64,000 bases of DNA from Batkoa obscura. Lineage: Eukaryota; Entomophthoromycota; Entomophthoromycetes; Entomophthorales; Batkoaceae. Made by a program: the position numbers and the translations under genes. Positions 11,309 through 22,370 of this stretch are shown one piece after another; position 1 is the first letter of the stretch; each line of letters opens with the position of its first letter. The notes under the pieces are model-generated. The model ran no database searches and had not been told where the DNA came from. It worked only from the letters and a program-made list of their open reading frames with translations. Location: assembly GCA_030770535.1 (NCBI GenBank), contig JASVEC010000006.1, positions 1,798,001-1,862,000 on the forward strand. The letters run 5' to 3'.

Positions 11309-12694
11309 ATGGTTGTACCTTTAGAGCAAATTAAATCAGTTAGGGTCCCCCCTTTCCCAGCGGAAGGGCCAGGTAATCAAACTTTTAGCAACTATATTTT
11401 ATTTGGTGTTAGTGGTGCTTTAAGTATCTATACTGGGCTCAAATTAGGGTTATCTTACGCAGCTATGCCTTACTTTATGATCCTTTATATACCCATTGTT
11501 TTCTGTGGTTATATTCTTATACACTCCCGTCTTGCTCAACCTGTGGATCAAAGCGTCAAACTCCCAGGTAAAAACATTGAAGAATACATGACCATCAAAG
11601 ATGATAGCCTTAAACAATATTCCGGACGTAACAAAATCCCTATGGAGACCTTTTTTGAAAGTTATTTTGAGGGTAAGATTGACTTAAATGGTGACTGTTT
11701 AGATATTTTTGAATCTAGATATGATTGGGCCACCTTTGAATTGACCATTCACCAAGGTCTTTATTTCCTCAGTGGTTTTATCCCCGAATTATTATGGCAC
11801 TCTAGAAGACAAGATACTGACCAAGTACGTGAACATTATGACCGTGGTAATGACTTTTATGGTTTTTTCCTTGGTGAACCTATGATCTATACCTCTGGTA
11901 TCGTTTCCGATGTCACTAAAAAAGAAACCATTGAAGAACTCCAAGAAAACAAAATGAATTTAGTCGCCAAAAAATTAAGACTCAAGGAAGGTGAAACTCT
12001 CTTAGATCTCGGTTGTGGTTGGGGTACCTTTGTATGTCACGCTGCTAAACATTTTGGTGTCAAAGCTACTGGTGTTACCCTTGCTAAAGAACAATTTCAA
12101 TTCGCTAATGATCGTGCTGCTAAATATGGTGTAAGTGAATCTGCTAAGTTTATTTGCTCAGATGCTCGTGATATTGAAAGAAAAAAATATAACAAGATCT
12201 CATGCCTTGAAATGGCTGAACACATTGGTATCCTTAACTTCAATGCTTTTATGCTCCAAATCCGTGAAATGCTTGAAGATGATGGTCTCTTCTATATGCA
12301 AGTAGCTGGTCTCCGTTCCACTTGGCAATACGAAGACTTCGTATGGGGTCTCTTTATGGCTAAATATGTATTCCCAGGTGCTGATGCTTCTACCCCACTT
12401 AATTGGTTTATTGGTCAACTTGAAAAGGCAGGGTTTGAAGTACTCAACGTTGATACCATTGGTGTACATTATTCGGCTACTTTACAGCGTTGGTATGAAT
12501 TATGGATCTCCAACAAAGAAGCGATCTTAACTAAGTATGGAATTAAATGGTTCCGTAAGTGGGAAGTGTTTTTGGCTTGGTCTACTCTTATTGCCCGTCA
12601 AGGTTCATCTACTTGTTTCCAAATTCTAGCCCACAAAAATATTAATCGTTTCAATCGTTTCCAATTGATTGATAACAAACGTCTTTTACCTTAA
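11309..12694 (+). CDS. Sphingolipid C9-methyltransferase (cyclopropane synthase family)
   Basis: An intronless 461-residue protein. Two hydrophobic segments near residues 25-75 anchor it in the ER membrane. The C-terminal part is a class-I SAM methyltransferase of the cyclopropane-fatty-acid-synthase family: VREHYDRGNDFYGFFLGEPM, the SAM-binding LLDLGCGWGTF (residues 231-241), TGVTLAKEQ, CLEMAEHIG and the C-terminal FRKWEVFLAWS. This architecture (two membrane spans plus CFA-like domain) matches fungal enzymes that add the C9 methyl branch to the sphingoid base of glucosylceramide. Codon choice is visibly more C-rich at third positions than neighbours, as expected of a highly expressed gene. 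It lacks introns although nearby conserved genes are split. Length is slightly short of the ~490-540 usual for the family. Confidence 0.92.
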   Translation: MVVPLEQIKSVRVPPFPAEGPGNQTFSNYILFGVSGALSIYTGLKLGLSYAAMPYFMILYIPIVFCGYILIHSRLAQPVDQSVKLPGKNIEEYMTIKDDSLKQYSGRNKIPMETFFESYFEGKIDLNGDCLDIFESRYDWATFELTIHQGLYFLSGFIPELLWHSRRQDTDQVREHYDRGNDFYGFFLGEPMIYTSGIVSDVTKKETIEELQENKMNLVAKKLRLKEGETLLDLGCGWGTFVCHAAKHFGVKATGVTLAKEQFQFANDRAAKYGVSESAKFICSDARDIERKKYNKISCLEMAEHIGILNFNAFMLQIREMLEDDGLFYMQVAGLRSTWQYEDFVWGLFMAKYVFPGADASTPLNWFIGQLEKAGFEVLNVDTIGVHYSATLQRWYELWISNKEAILTKYGIKWFRKWEVFLAWSTLIARQGSSTCFQILAHKNINRFNRFQLIDNKRLLP

Positions 12695-13335
12695 ATTGCT
12701 ATTTAAGTTCCAGTTAAAATTAAAATGATTATAGTCATTTATATATCATTCATATAATAAAATTTTATAAAGCTATGTTAATCCTTTTTATTTACATTCA
12801 AATATTGCTATATTATTTAACATCTTAAGATACTTTTATAATACCGTATATCATTACATATCATATACAATATTTTTTAATTACTCATCCATACAGAAGG
12901 TTTGTTCATTTAAAATTAAACTTTGGGAAATATTGATATGCTTTATCTCAAGAATTTGAAGATTTAGGAGGCTATGAATTATTTAATAGATAATGTATAC
13001 TTTCACTTATTTAATGAGTAAGTACACCTTAAAAGATAATTCATCCTTCTGACTTCTCAAGACTTGTATAATATTTATTAATATGTTTTTTCGGGATGAC
13101 TATTGATTTTTTATATGCTCTTATGCTATTAAATTTATCCGAACTTATTTCAGTTTTAGCAATTATTCTCAACTCAAAAATCGAAATTATTTTAATAGAC
13201 TTTTGTGTCATAGGAACAACGGTAATTAATACCATATTTTTTTAAAAAAAATTGTAAATTAAAATGTTTGAATATCAATTATGAAAGACATAATAGCAAG
13301 TATAAAAATAGTATAATTTATAAACTTCGAATTTA
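12695..13335. other. Spacer between methyltransferase and GST-like pair
   Basis: Convergent 3' ends. A 63-codon minus-strand frame (13041-13235) has no recognisable feature. Nothing else seen. Confidence 0.5.
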
Positions 13336-13986
13336 TTAAAGCTTTGGCTTGTGCTTGTGTTCACAAAGTTGGAGTGCTTCATCAAGTCTATCTTGGCCCC
13401 AATATAATTGATTTTTAACAATGAAAAAAGGTGCTCCAAAAACATCTGTTTTAATTGCTTCTTCAGTTATCTTTTTTAATTGTTCTTTAAGCTCATTGCT
13501 AGATGCTAAACTCAAAACTTTATCAGCATCAAGTTCTGGGAAACTTTGACTTAAACATTGTTTCAACACATCCACCTTAGAGATATCGACATGCTTTTGG
13601 AATCCAGCAATAAAGACAGAAGCAATAAAGTTTAATAATTTACCCATAGTTTCTTTACTAGAAGGTTGAGAGTTGATAAGATAGAGAGTAAGCATAGCAG
13701 CTAAACTTGAATTTAAAGGAAACTTCTTTGGGAAAGTTAAAGGATAGCCTAATTGTTTAACAGACGAGCGAGTGAAATCAAGTGCAAAATATTTAGCTTT
13801 GGATTTAACACCATTTGTTGAGTCACCTTTATAGCCATTTTGTTTAAAGATTATACCAAGTAAGATAGGTTTTAAATCAAGCTCAACATGGGGAAGTTGA
13901 CCAGAATGATATAAATCTTTGAGACGAATGGCTGCAACTGCAGAGTATGGGCTGGAATATTCGAAGTAGAAACTGAGTTTAGTCAT
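13336..13986 (-). CDS. Kappa-class GST / 2-hydroxychromene-2-carboxylate isomerase family (copy a)
   Basis: An intronless 216-residue DsbA-fold protein. The N-terminal FYFEYSSPYSAVAAIRL carries the SSPYS motif whose Ser replaces the redox Cys and activates glutathione in kappa GSTs. An inserted helical domain follows. FGAPFFIV is the cis-Pro loop, and WGQDRLD the C-terminal helix start that binds glutathione in this family. The likely role is glutathione-dependent conjugation or isomerisation of a hydrophobic substrate, unknown here. The C-terminus KPKL is only a weak match to a peroxisomal PTS1, whereas the tandem paralogue ends in AKL. The upstream flank resembles that of the paralogue, so promoter and gene were duplicated together. 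Confidence 0.85.
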   Translation of the reverse strand: MTKLSFYFEYSSPYSAVAAIRLKDLYHSGQLPHVELDLKPILLGIIFKQNGYKGDSTNGVKSKAKYFALDFTRSSVKQLGYPLTFPKKFPLNSSLAAMLTLYLINSQPSSKETMGKLLNFIASVFIAGFQKHVDISKVDVLKQCLSQSFPELDADKVLSLASSNELKEQLKKITEEAIKTDVFGAPFFIVKNQLYWGQDRLDEALQLCEHKHKPKL

Positions 13987-14371
13987 TTTTTAAAGAAAAC
14001 AAAATTAAGTTTTAGTTTTGGCACTTTTTTATGACTAATTTAGAATTACTAATGTAAAATTAAAGTCACACATGCCATTTTTCAAAAATCTATTAAAAAT
14101 GTAATATTGTAATTGAATAAAAATATTAAATAAAATATTGCTAACACATCTTTTTATATGTATGATATTATTTCGTAACAAAAAGATTTTTTTAAAGAAA
14201 ACAATTTTAAAAGTGGCATGACTATAGAAAACAATTGATATGTAAAATAGAGTTGTATATTTGATGACACTTTGATTTTATGATATAAACTTATTTAAAT
14301 TATAACTACAATCCATTAAACATCATAAAACAATTCAAATAAACAATAGAGTAACTTTCCTTCAATTTTAT
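13987..14371. other. Spacer between the two GST-like genes
   Basis: The first ~50 bp upstream of 13986 (TTAAAGAAAACAAAATTAAG, then Ts and GGCAC) resemble the stretch upstream of 15019 (TTAGAAAACAAAATTGGA), consistent with a duplicated promoter. No gene in the spacer. Confidence 0.5.
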
Positions 14372-15019
14372 TTAAAGCTTCGCCTTCTGTTTTTCCCCAC
14401 AAAGCTGAAGTACTTCATCAAGTCTATCTTGACCCCAAAATAATTGATCTTTAACAATGAACGAAGGTGCACCGAAGACACCTAACTTAATAGCTTCTTC
14501 AGTTGTTTTCTTTACTTGTTCTTTGAACTCAGCATTGGATCCTAAACTAATAACTTGATCGGCATCAAGTTCCGGAAAGATTTGGTTTAAACACTGTTTC
14601 AAAACATCCACATTAGAGATATCAGCATGCTTTTGAAACCCAGCGATATAAACAGCAGCTATAAAGTTGAGTAATTTACCCATAGTTTCTTCATTTGAAG
14701 GTTGAGAGTTGATGAGATAAGTGGTAATCTGAGCAGCTAGATTGGATTTTAAGGGAAATTTTTTTGGAATGGATAATGCAAAGCCCAATTGCTTAATAGA
14801 AGTACGTGTGAAATCTTTCATCATGTATTTGGCTTTAGGTATATTACTCAAAGGGCTGCTTGTGTTACCATTATTTTTGAAAATCAGACTTAATAAGAAA
14901 GGTTTTAAATTAAGGTTGATGTGGGAGAGTTTACCAGAGTGGTATAAATTTTTGATACGGATGGCTGCGATTGCGGAGTAAGTACTAGTATATTCGAAAT
15001 AGAAATTAAAGTCATTCAT
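14372..15019 (-). CDS. Kappa-class GST / HCCA isomerase family (copy b), PTS1-like AKL end
   Basis: An intronless 215-residue paralogue of the gene at 13336-13986 and head-to-tail with it. The catalytic-site region reads FYFEYTSTYSAIAAIRI: the first Ser and the Pro of SSPYS are replaced (TSTYS), which may alter or weaken catalysis. The cis-Pro loop FGAPSFIV and FWGQDRLD are intact. The protein ends KAKL; AKL is a standard peroxisomal PTS1, and animal GSTK1 is also peroxisomal/mitochondrial. The two copies share long stretches (e.g. SQPS-ETMGKLLNFIA and FPELDAD) and diverge most at the N-terminal third. This suggests duplication followed by specialisation. Confidence 0.83.
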   Translation of the reverse strand: MNDFNFYFEYTSTYSAIAAIRIKNLYHSGKLSHINLNLKPFLLSLIFKNNGNTSSPLSNIPKAKYMMKDFTRTSIKQLGFALSIPKKFPLKSNLAAQITTYLINSQPSNEETMGKLLNFIAAVYIAGFQKHADISNVDVLKQCLNQIFPELDADQVISLGSNAEFKEQVKKTTEEAIKLGVFGAPSFIVKDQLFWGQDRLDEVLQLCGEKQKAKL

Positions 15020-16218
15020 TATTTTTTAATTAGAAAACAAAATTGGATTTGAAATTTTGACAGTTTTTTAGAAATTGATTTTTTAGTTTTCAAATGAACC
15101 TAAAATTTAAGGAGTTATGTCACTTTTTTACTATATTTGGAAATTCATTTTGATTAAAAAGTATAATTTTTATTGAAGTGAGTTAACTATTATCTAATAT
15201 CAAGTAAGGCAAAAGGCGATACAATGAATAAATAATTCATCTCATCAATTAAAACACCAAAACTTTCAGTTGATGAATTTAAGCAATCTAAATCAAACTA
15301 CAATTTAAAATCCTCTTTCTTTAGTTCCCGGAGTCATGCTCCCTGACGTATGAGCCAAACTCAAACAAAGTTTATAGTTCACTGTTTTTGAGAAAACTTG
15401 ATTTTTGGATTAAGTAACTCCTTTTGAATTAAATAATACTTTATTGAGATCAAAAGACTAGATTCCATTTATAAGATTAAACCTATTCTATTTTTTATTT
15501 GTTTATTTTACTACCTATTAGTTGTTTATAGGTTTTGCAGAACGATGTAGAATAAGCTAAACTATTGATTATTATTTTTTCTAAATAATATAATAGTGTA
15601 ACTATTAGATTTAAAATTTGCATATTTTCAACATATATGAAAACTTCATGTTATGTTTCCTTGTAAAAATCTATTGCCTCTTTTAGTATCTACAAATAGA
15701 CACCAGTATTTGATAGTAATAAAATTCATATATGAGCTAATTGAATAAATAACAACTATAAACAGTGAATAAAAAAAAACTACTGAAATTTTATCATATT
15801 TATAATATTTTTTCTATACGTTGGTAGTTTGACTATTGATAAATATACATCTTAACTTACAATAAAGTTTTAATTCAAATCAAGTAATTAAAGCCTTTCA
15901 TCTTTAAGAAATATGTATCCAACACCCGTAGATTTCATGTAACCCTATTGCTTTTAATATCTGATTTTTATTATAAAGGATAAAGAAAGCCATTTATACA
16001 GGTTTATTAAATATTTAATTCTTTGTCTTTTTTCAACTTTATATTTATCAATCATCCTCACTAAGCATACTTCTGTATCAATATTAACTAGTGGGCTTGT
16101 AACTTTTTATATTGAGCTATAATTGGTTCCAGTATATTATATACCACAAACTAACAAATTAAAATAATGTTTAACCTTAAAATTCAATCTTCTGCCTCCT
16201 TGCTTTTATGTAGTATAT

Positions 16219-16317
16219 GGGGATGTTTTTTTTGGTTTCATCACTTTTTCCATGTTTTAAGCGCTATTTAAGTGGAAAAATTGGTAGTAAAATTCTTAAA
16301 CAAAAAAATACATCCCC
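16219..16317 (+). mobile_element. Short GGGGATGT-ended element, copy 3
   Basis: A complete 99-bp copy: GGGGATGTTTTTTTTGG start, core AAGCGCTATTTAAGTGGAAA, CATCCCC end. Flanks differ (ATAT left, AAAT right), so no clean duplication is seen. It forms an inverted pair with copy 4. Confidence 0.78.
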
Positions 16318-16339
16318 AAATTTTAAAAAAATAATAGTT

Positions 16340-16438
16340 GGGGATGTATTTTTATGTTTGAGGATTTTACTACCAATTTTTCCACTTAAATAGCGCTTAA
16401 AACATGGAAAAAGTGATGAAACCAAAAAAAACATCCTC
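16340..16438 (-). mobile_element. Short GGGGATGT-ended element, copy 4 (inverted partner)
   Basis: A 99-bp copy in reverse orientation, 22 bp from copy 3 and sharing its private variants (CATGTTTTAAG, AAGTGGAAAAATTGGTAG). It is flanked by AGTT on both sides (16336-16339, 16439-16442). The pair could form a ~100-bp stem. Confidence 0.8.
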
Positions 16439-16667
16439 AGTTAGTTTTAATATTTTATAACAATAGTTATATATCTTTAAATTTAGCTTAGCAAAAGGAA
16501 TAATGTTATAAGATGAGATATTTTAATATTCGATTAGAGATAATTAATCTTAACATTTTAACACAAATAAATTATTAATTTTTTTATATTTTATTATTAT
16601 TTATTATAACTGCATCTATTTTATGTCTATTTTTATACTTCAAATTCAACTTTACAATTTAACATAT

Positions 16668-16763
16668 AGGGATGTATTTTGTGTTTAAGAATTTCACTAA
16701 CAATTTTTCACTCAAATAGCGCTTAAAAGATGGAAAAAGTAATGAAGCCAAAAAAACATGCTC
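16668..16763 (-). mobile_element. Short GGGGATGT-ended element, copy 5
   Basis: A 96-bp copy in reverse orientation (AGGGATGTATTTTGTG to AAACATGCTC), flanked by ATAT on both sides (16664-16667, 16764-16767). Confidence 0.75.
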
Positions 16764-16851
16764 ATATATCAAATAATAATCAAAACTAAATCAATAATTA
16801 AAAAAAAACTCTTTTAAATACAAAACATAAAAAATAACTTTATTTTAATAA

Positions 16852-19636
16852 TCAATTACAAGTTAATAACATATTGACCCCATTTAAAAATTCTATACCA
16901 TCATTTTTAGAATTAAAAAATAATTCCCATTTTAATTCCTCATTTATTTCTTCATCATCCGATTCTGGTAATGGTACATCTATAGGTTCCCTATCGATTT
17001 TTAATCTCTCTGCTTTAATCGTTATTTTACAACTAATATTAACATTAGGAATGGAATTATCTTCTTTCAAATGACATGAAAACTTTATTTCTTCTAAAGA
17101 AATATCTAATATTGTATCTACTTTAACACATTCTATTAATTGATATTGTTCAATATTAAAGCATTTAATTAATTTTTTTGTCTCTTCTCTTTCTTTTTCA
17201 TTTGCTTGCTCTTTAAGTTCATTTAATTGTAATAATTCTTTTAATGGTGGTGGCCAAATATCATTCCTTTCATTACATAAATAAATAAATTGAGGTGTAT
17301 TTATTAAAGTAATAGGTAATAATTTCATATGATCCTCTTTACTCTTATTATTTTTATCAAATACATAAATAGCACCTACAAATTTTAAAAATTCAAAATT
17401 AACTTTATCTAATATAATATTTTCTCCTGAAGCTTCATCATAGATTTCACTATTTTTTAAATAAAACTTTTGTTGATTAATAATTTTCATTTCATTTTCC
17501 TTCCTTTTAATAAAAACGCTTTTCCTCAAATTATAAATTCCCCATAATATATCTTGATTAATTACTTTTTTCCTTTCTAATTCATAGAATTGAGTTAGTA
17601 GTTCATCTAACAACTGAGTACATTTTAATTTATCTCGTATCATAATTGTTATACTATTACTAGGTAATACCTCTGCTTTAAATTTATCATATAATTTTTT
17701 ATTATATTTATTCATTTCATATGTATTTAAATGAATACTTAAGCTTTGTCGATTACATCCAATATCAATATGTTGAATTTTATCGAATGGAATTGTATAA
17801 ATAATCTGTAAATAATTTTCTAAATTATCTGTTGTATAATTATTGTTAATTGTAAATAAATATAAATTAAAATTAGATAATAATAAATATATAAAATTTT
17901 CTTCTTTTCTTTCTTTGTCTAAATTATTGTTGTTATTATGATTGCCTAATATATTCCATCCACTATTATTATTCAAAAAGGGAGAAGGTTGTATTAAATA
18001 AGTAGCTGGTAACCAACTTAAAGGTAATTCATTTTCATTAGTTAATACATTTAAATCAAAATGTAATTTCAATTGATTATTTAATTGTTGGAATGGAATA
18101 TTACTATTATTATATGATGGTAATTTACTAATTTCATTTATCTCTACTTTATCTTCTTCATTATTATCTTCTTCTACTTCTTTTCCTTTACTGAACAAAT
18201 TATCGTAATAAAATTTTGGATTGGCTAAATTAGTAATTGAAGTAATCATTTGAGACGATGCTTTAATAGCAGGCATAATACCCCTTTCATTACGATGCTC
18301 TTCTGGCAAATCGCCATAAAATTCAATTAACAAATTACTATTACATTTTAAACAATGAATTTCTTTCTGCACTTCAAGTTTAGCATAAGATAATTTTAAA
18401 TTGTCAATAAATTGAGTATCTATTTCCAATTTAGTTGTTATATCGGATAAATAACCTGTCCAATCACACTTTAAACATTTGCCTTGTTTATATAATTTAC
18501 TTATTATTTCTTGATTCTTTTTTACTTCTTTCTTTAATAAAGCTATAATTTTTTTATATTGCATTTCATTAGAACAAACAATATCCAACAATAATGGCCA
18601 TACGTTAGCTTCTTTTTTAATTTCTAATCTTAATCCATACTCTTTATAATTTAATTTCAACAATTTACTTATGTCAAAATACTGTATTTGTTCAATTATT
18701 TCATCATTCAAGTCAAAAATGTATAATATTTCTTCATTAAATATCCATTTCGATTCATGTGTTTGATGATATTCTGGATGTTTGCTTTCAATTTTAGTCA
18801 AATCAATCATATTCATCTCAATACCAAAACTAGCTCCTTCTGGTAATTTATTTTCTTCTTCTAATTGATCTTCTATCTTCTCTTCCGGTATTGTTTCTTG
18901 ATCTAATTTTTCTTCTTCTACACCATTTTTGTCTAATTTACTTATATTCTCTTCCTTATTAACAGACTCCTGTTCTGTTATATCTTCCTTATTCTCGTTT
19001 AAGCTCCCTAAAAACAACATTAATAAAAGCACAATCATCCATTAAAAACCATTTACCTTCTTCCTCCCCATTTGGATTCAAATACTGGAAATTAAATTTA
19101 GTTAAATCCACTTTTTTAGACTCTTCCTTCTTCTTTCCACCTCCTCTTTTAACACTACCCAAACTTTCATTGTATACTTTTAACCAATTTTCCCCTACTT
19201 CTTGTTTGATCTGCTCCATTTTTTTAAATAAATCCAAGCCTACCATATCTCCATCTTCACCATCCGTTAACCCTTTTTCCTTTCCTTCTGATATATTACC
19301 ACTACTTTCAAAAAACAACTCATTTTCTTCATCTTTAGTTAACCTTAATGCTCTACTATTTCCTAAGTCTAAACCATTGTCTCTTTCCACATCTACACTG
19401 TCCCCATCTACTAAATCCGCCTCTTTAATCTTTGCTATCCTTTTTTTGGATTTCTCTTTCTTTTTTTTATTCTTACTTTGTAATTTTATCTCTTTTACTT
19501 TACCCGCTTTATCTGTTGCCTGCTTTTCTACTTCTTCTTCTTTTGATTGTTCTCTTTTCCCATCTTCCCCTGTTAAATAAAAATAACTTGATAAATAATT
19601 GGAGACAGTTTTAAAATAAGAATTGGACATTATCAT
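16852..19636 (-). CDS. STK11IP (LKB1-interacting protein)-like, without leucine-rich repeats
   Basis: Two exons (19636-19057 and 19007-16852) joined by a 49-nt GT-AG intron give 911 residues. The N-terminal ~200 residues are charged (KKKKEKSKKR) and include VGENWLKVYNE, reminiscent of the GxNWL segment in animal STK11IP. Two CxxC pairs (CLKCDW and CLKCNSNLLIEFYG) look like a split zinc ribbon. A PH-like region follows (FNLYLFTIN, YTIPFDKIQHIDIGCNRQSL), then a second folded region. This order matches the C-terminal half of STK11IP. The family's N-terminal leucine-rich repeats are missing: an in-frame stop precedes the first Met and the upstream 670 bp do not look coding. Expected role: membrane-linked adaptor, perhaps for an LKB1/AMPK-type kinase; this is inference. 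Asn/Lys-rich low-complexity stretches interrupt the domains. Confidence 0.5.
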
Positions 19637-20313
19637 ATATTATGTTATAGAAGCTAATAATAATGGAAGTGGGGATGTTATATAAAAAGCTTTTAGTATA
19701 AATAAAATTTTCTCTTTTATGTTGAGGTCATCTGAAAATGTTGATAACGATAGAACCAATGAAAAAATAGAAATCATTAATAAATTTTTTACTGGTTGAT
19801 GTGATCTGTTCAGTTTAACATCAAATTAATTTCATTCTATTCTAAATATAAAAAGTTTAGCTATAACAAATTATTATGAATTTTTAATCTATTTATACTA
19901 ATTAAGATTGCCTATTACATAATAATGATTGCTATCATAATCCATAGGTAATTTATGATTAGTATTGTAGTAGCACTTACAATACTAGACAAAAATGTAT
20001 TATTGTCTCTGATAATGATAACAATAATAATACACTTTGTTTACTAACTATTATGCTAAATTTATAAGTAATACGTCAATTTGTGAAATTCCATATAATT
20101 TAATAATTATCCTACACGTATATAAAGACAAAATTTGGCATTGAATTAAAAAATAAATCAATTCTTAAATGAATACAAGCTATTTATTATTATTATTATT
20201 ATTACTATTATACGCCCCAACAATTTAACTGTTCCGTATTATACTATTACATTTATAAATTAAAGCTTCAACCTCAACGCCTTCTTAACCTTAAATAACT
20301 ACTCCCTGTCACT
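19637..20313. other. Spacer upstream of STK11IP-like gene
   Basis: About 680 bp of AT-rich sequence including short AT-rich trinucleotide runs near 20185-20205. I looked for missing leucine-rich-repeat exons on the minus strand and saw none. Confidence 0.5.
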
Positions 20314-22370
20314 CTACTTAATTCTTGACATTCTATGTGCCAACACCGCCACACCAGTAAAAATAATGGCTACACCTAAGCAAAACATACCATATTTCAA
20401 AGGCGTAAAATCCCTAAACTCATTAAAATAAACACCACCACCAATGATATCAAATACCGTCCAAATAACATAAAATACAGGCACTTGTAAAAGAGCATCA
20501 TACCTTCTTAATCCCAACATAATCCAATAAACTTGAGAAAATGCAGTAAAGGCAACAAATAATAAAATAATCCAAGGCAACCAATTATTAAATTGATTGT
20601 CTCCTTGAAATATACTTACACTTAGTAAATTGATTAAAGTTTTAGCGAATAGGGTAGTAAGTGTAGCCATTAAACTACCTAAACCAGCGTATGCTATAGG
20701 TAAAAAGTATTTATAGTGTTTAGAGGTACGTGCAATTCTATTTTTGATTGTTGGTATCATAAAATCAAAGATAGAATGATCTGGATCAAATAATCGACAT
20801 TTTCTTGATTTTTTTAATCTATGAGTGGATGTTTCACTCATTTTCTTTTTCATTTCTATAGTATTACTTTGATCTTTATGTATAGCTATTACTTGATTAC
20901 GAGTAGTATTATTTTGAATTGGAGATACTTGAGCAGAATAAGCTGTATTCTCATTACTTAATACTTCTGGTACTTTCATCTCAACTGGGGTTGTAGGAGT
21001 AGAATTATCCAAATTTTTCTCTACTACTTTAATATAACAAAAAGTTAAAAATAAAAGGCCAAAGATTAAAGTTAAATAAATAATAGTAGGCGTTTGGGAA
21101 AACAAACTATATAAAACACATAGTCTATAGTCATGCTGTACAATACCAGCAAAAAATACTACCATAACACAGCCACCGATGATTAATGCTATCCCAATAA
21201 AATCTGTTTTACCTAATTTTTCTTTGTTCATTAAAGGTGCCAAAATAATATTTGTAATTAAAGAAACAGAGCCTAGAGGCCCAACTAAAGATTGTGGTGC
21301 AAATTGTAGAGCTACAAAATTTAAGCCCGAGGCACCAATATATATTAATAGACCTACTATATACAACTAGAAGAAATTAAAGTTTGGAAAAATAAAAATA
21401 ATAAAAAACTTACTGGACTAATTACGGAACTTTTCCAAGACGATAAAACCTTGGCTGTTTTATCTTTAAATGTAACTGCCCCGTGTCCAATACTTTTAGC
21501 CATGCTGACTGCTTTCGAACTTGAAGAAAAGGTACGCTCTAGTCTACGTGATTCTAAACTCATCCTGCTTTTCTGTCTAACATGTGAAGTTGTATTTCCT
21601 TCTTCACTGATCACTGTTGAGCCATCTGGACTTATATTCTGTCCACTATTCACTCTACTTGTATTAGCATTAGGATCTACATTTTCCCCATTTACTTCCT
21701 CATTTCTCTCTTTTTCTCTTCTATCGTGTCGATTTAACGCAAACTTTTGTAAATTTAATCCAAAGTTCAATAAGCTTCCTCCAAGCAATACTAATACGAC
21801 TCCAATCCAAGTTTGATAATGTTGAGCTGCAGTTTCACATTGACCTTCCTTCCTTCCTTCCGCTTTAACACATGAAAAGTCTTTGGAACATACATCCATA
21901 TTTTGCAATCCATTTAATGGACATGTATTTGTGGACGCTTCAATCGAGTTGATACCCCCACAACATTTATTTAGTCTAGTAGTTAACTCAGGTGCCCCAG
22001 ATATATCCCATGCACCGTCACAATTGGATTCTAAAGTACAATAACTCGAATCACAGATATTATTTAACAAAGAAGTGCTTGTATTGTGTCGTGAAAGGTA
22101 AATATAAGATGCGCAGTCTTGAGCTTGCATACATAATTCTCCTAAAAAAGTTGTTAGCTATTATTATTTAAATAAGAAAGAAATTAACTTACCTGGTTTT
22201 ACAGCATATTCACATTTCTCTTTGATACATAGATAAGCTCCTAAAGAAGCCATTGGTAATGGATTGGATTTTAAAGCTACAGAATCACAATCTTTATCTA
22301 CTTTACATGATTGTTGTAATGTTTGATGGATTAAGGAAATCAATAGCAGGTATATTTTCAGGTTTAACAT
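20314..22370 (-). CDS. NIPA-type magnesium transporter with cysteine-rich N-terminal domain
   Basis: Three exons (22370-22193, 22141-21414, 21366-20314) make 652 residues. A signal peptide (MLNLKIYLLLISLIHQTLQQ) leads into a ~150-residue cysteine-rich region with more than a dozen Cys (SCKVDKDCDS, YLCIKEKCEY, CDSSYCTLESNC, NKCCGG). It presumably faces the lumen or outside and is disulfide-bonded. The first span is WIGVVLVLLGGSLLNFGLNL, followed by a long polar loop, then the NIPA/DUF803 core: ASGLNFVALQFAPQSLVGPL, GSVSLITNIILAPLMNKEKL, DFIGIALIIGGCVMVV. The last spans contain the QVYWIMLGLRRYDALLQVPV segment typical of NIPA proteins. NIPA proteins move Mg2+ and related cations. Compact animal NIPA proteins (~330-400 residues) lack the Cys-rich module and the long loops seen here. 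Confidence 0.82.

Larger units (their letters stand above)
15020..16851. other. Gene-free spacer with three short elements
   Basis: About 1.8 kb without a credible gene. Bases 15325-15360 are a short GC-richer island of unknown meaning. Three copies of the GGGGATGT-ended element lie within 550 bp (16219-16317, 16340-16438 inverted, 16668-16763). Confidence 0.55.

Noticed and set aside
13041-13235. 63-codon minus-strand frame
   Set aside because: No signal, domain or paralogue; Ile/Lys-rich composition is expected by chance in AT-rich DNA.
15325-15360. Short GC-richer island resembling part of an RNA gene
   Set aside because: No cloverleaf, box elements or conserved peptide could be found.
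19170-19614. Plus-strand Ser/Phe-rich frames of 60 and 136 codons
   Set aside because: Antisense to the Lys/Glu-rich exon of the STK11IP-like gene; composition is the mirror of that exon.
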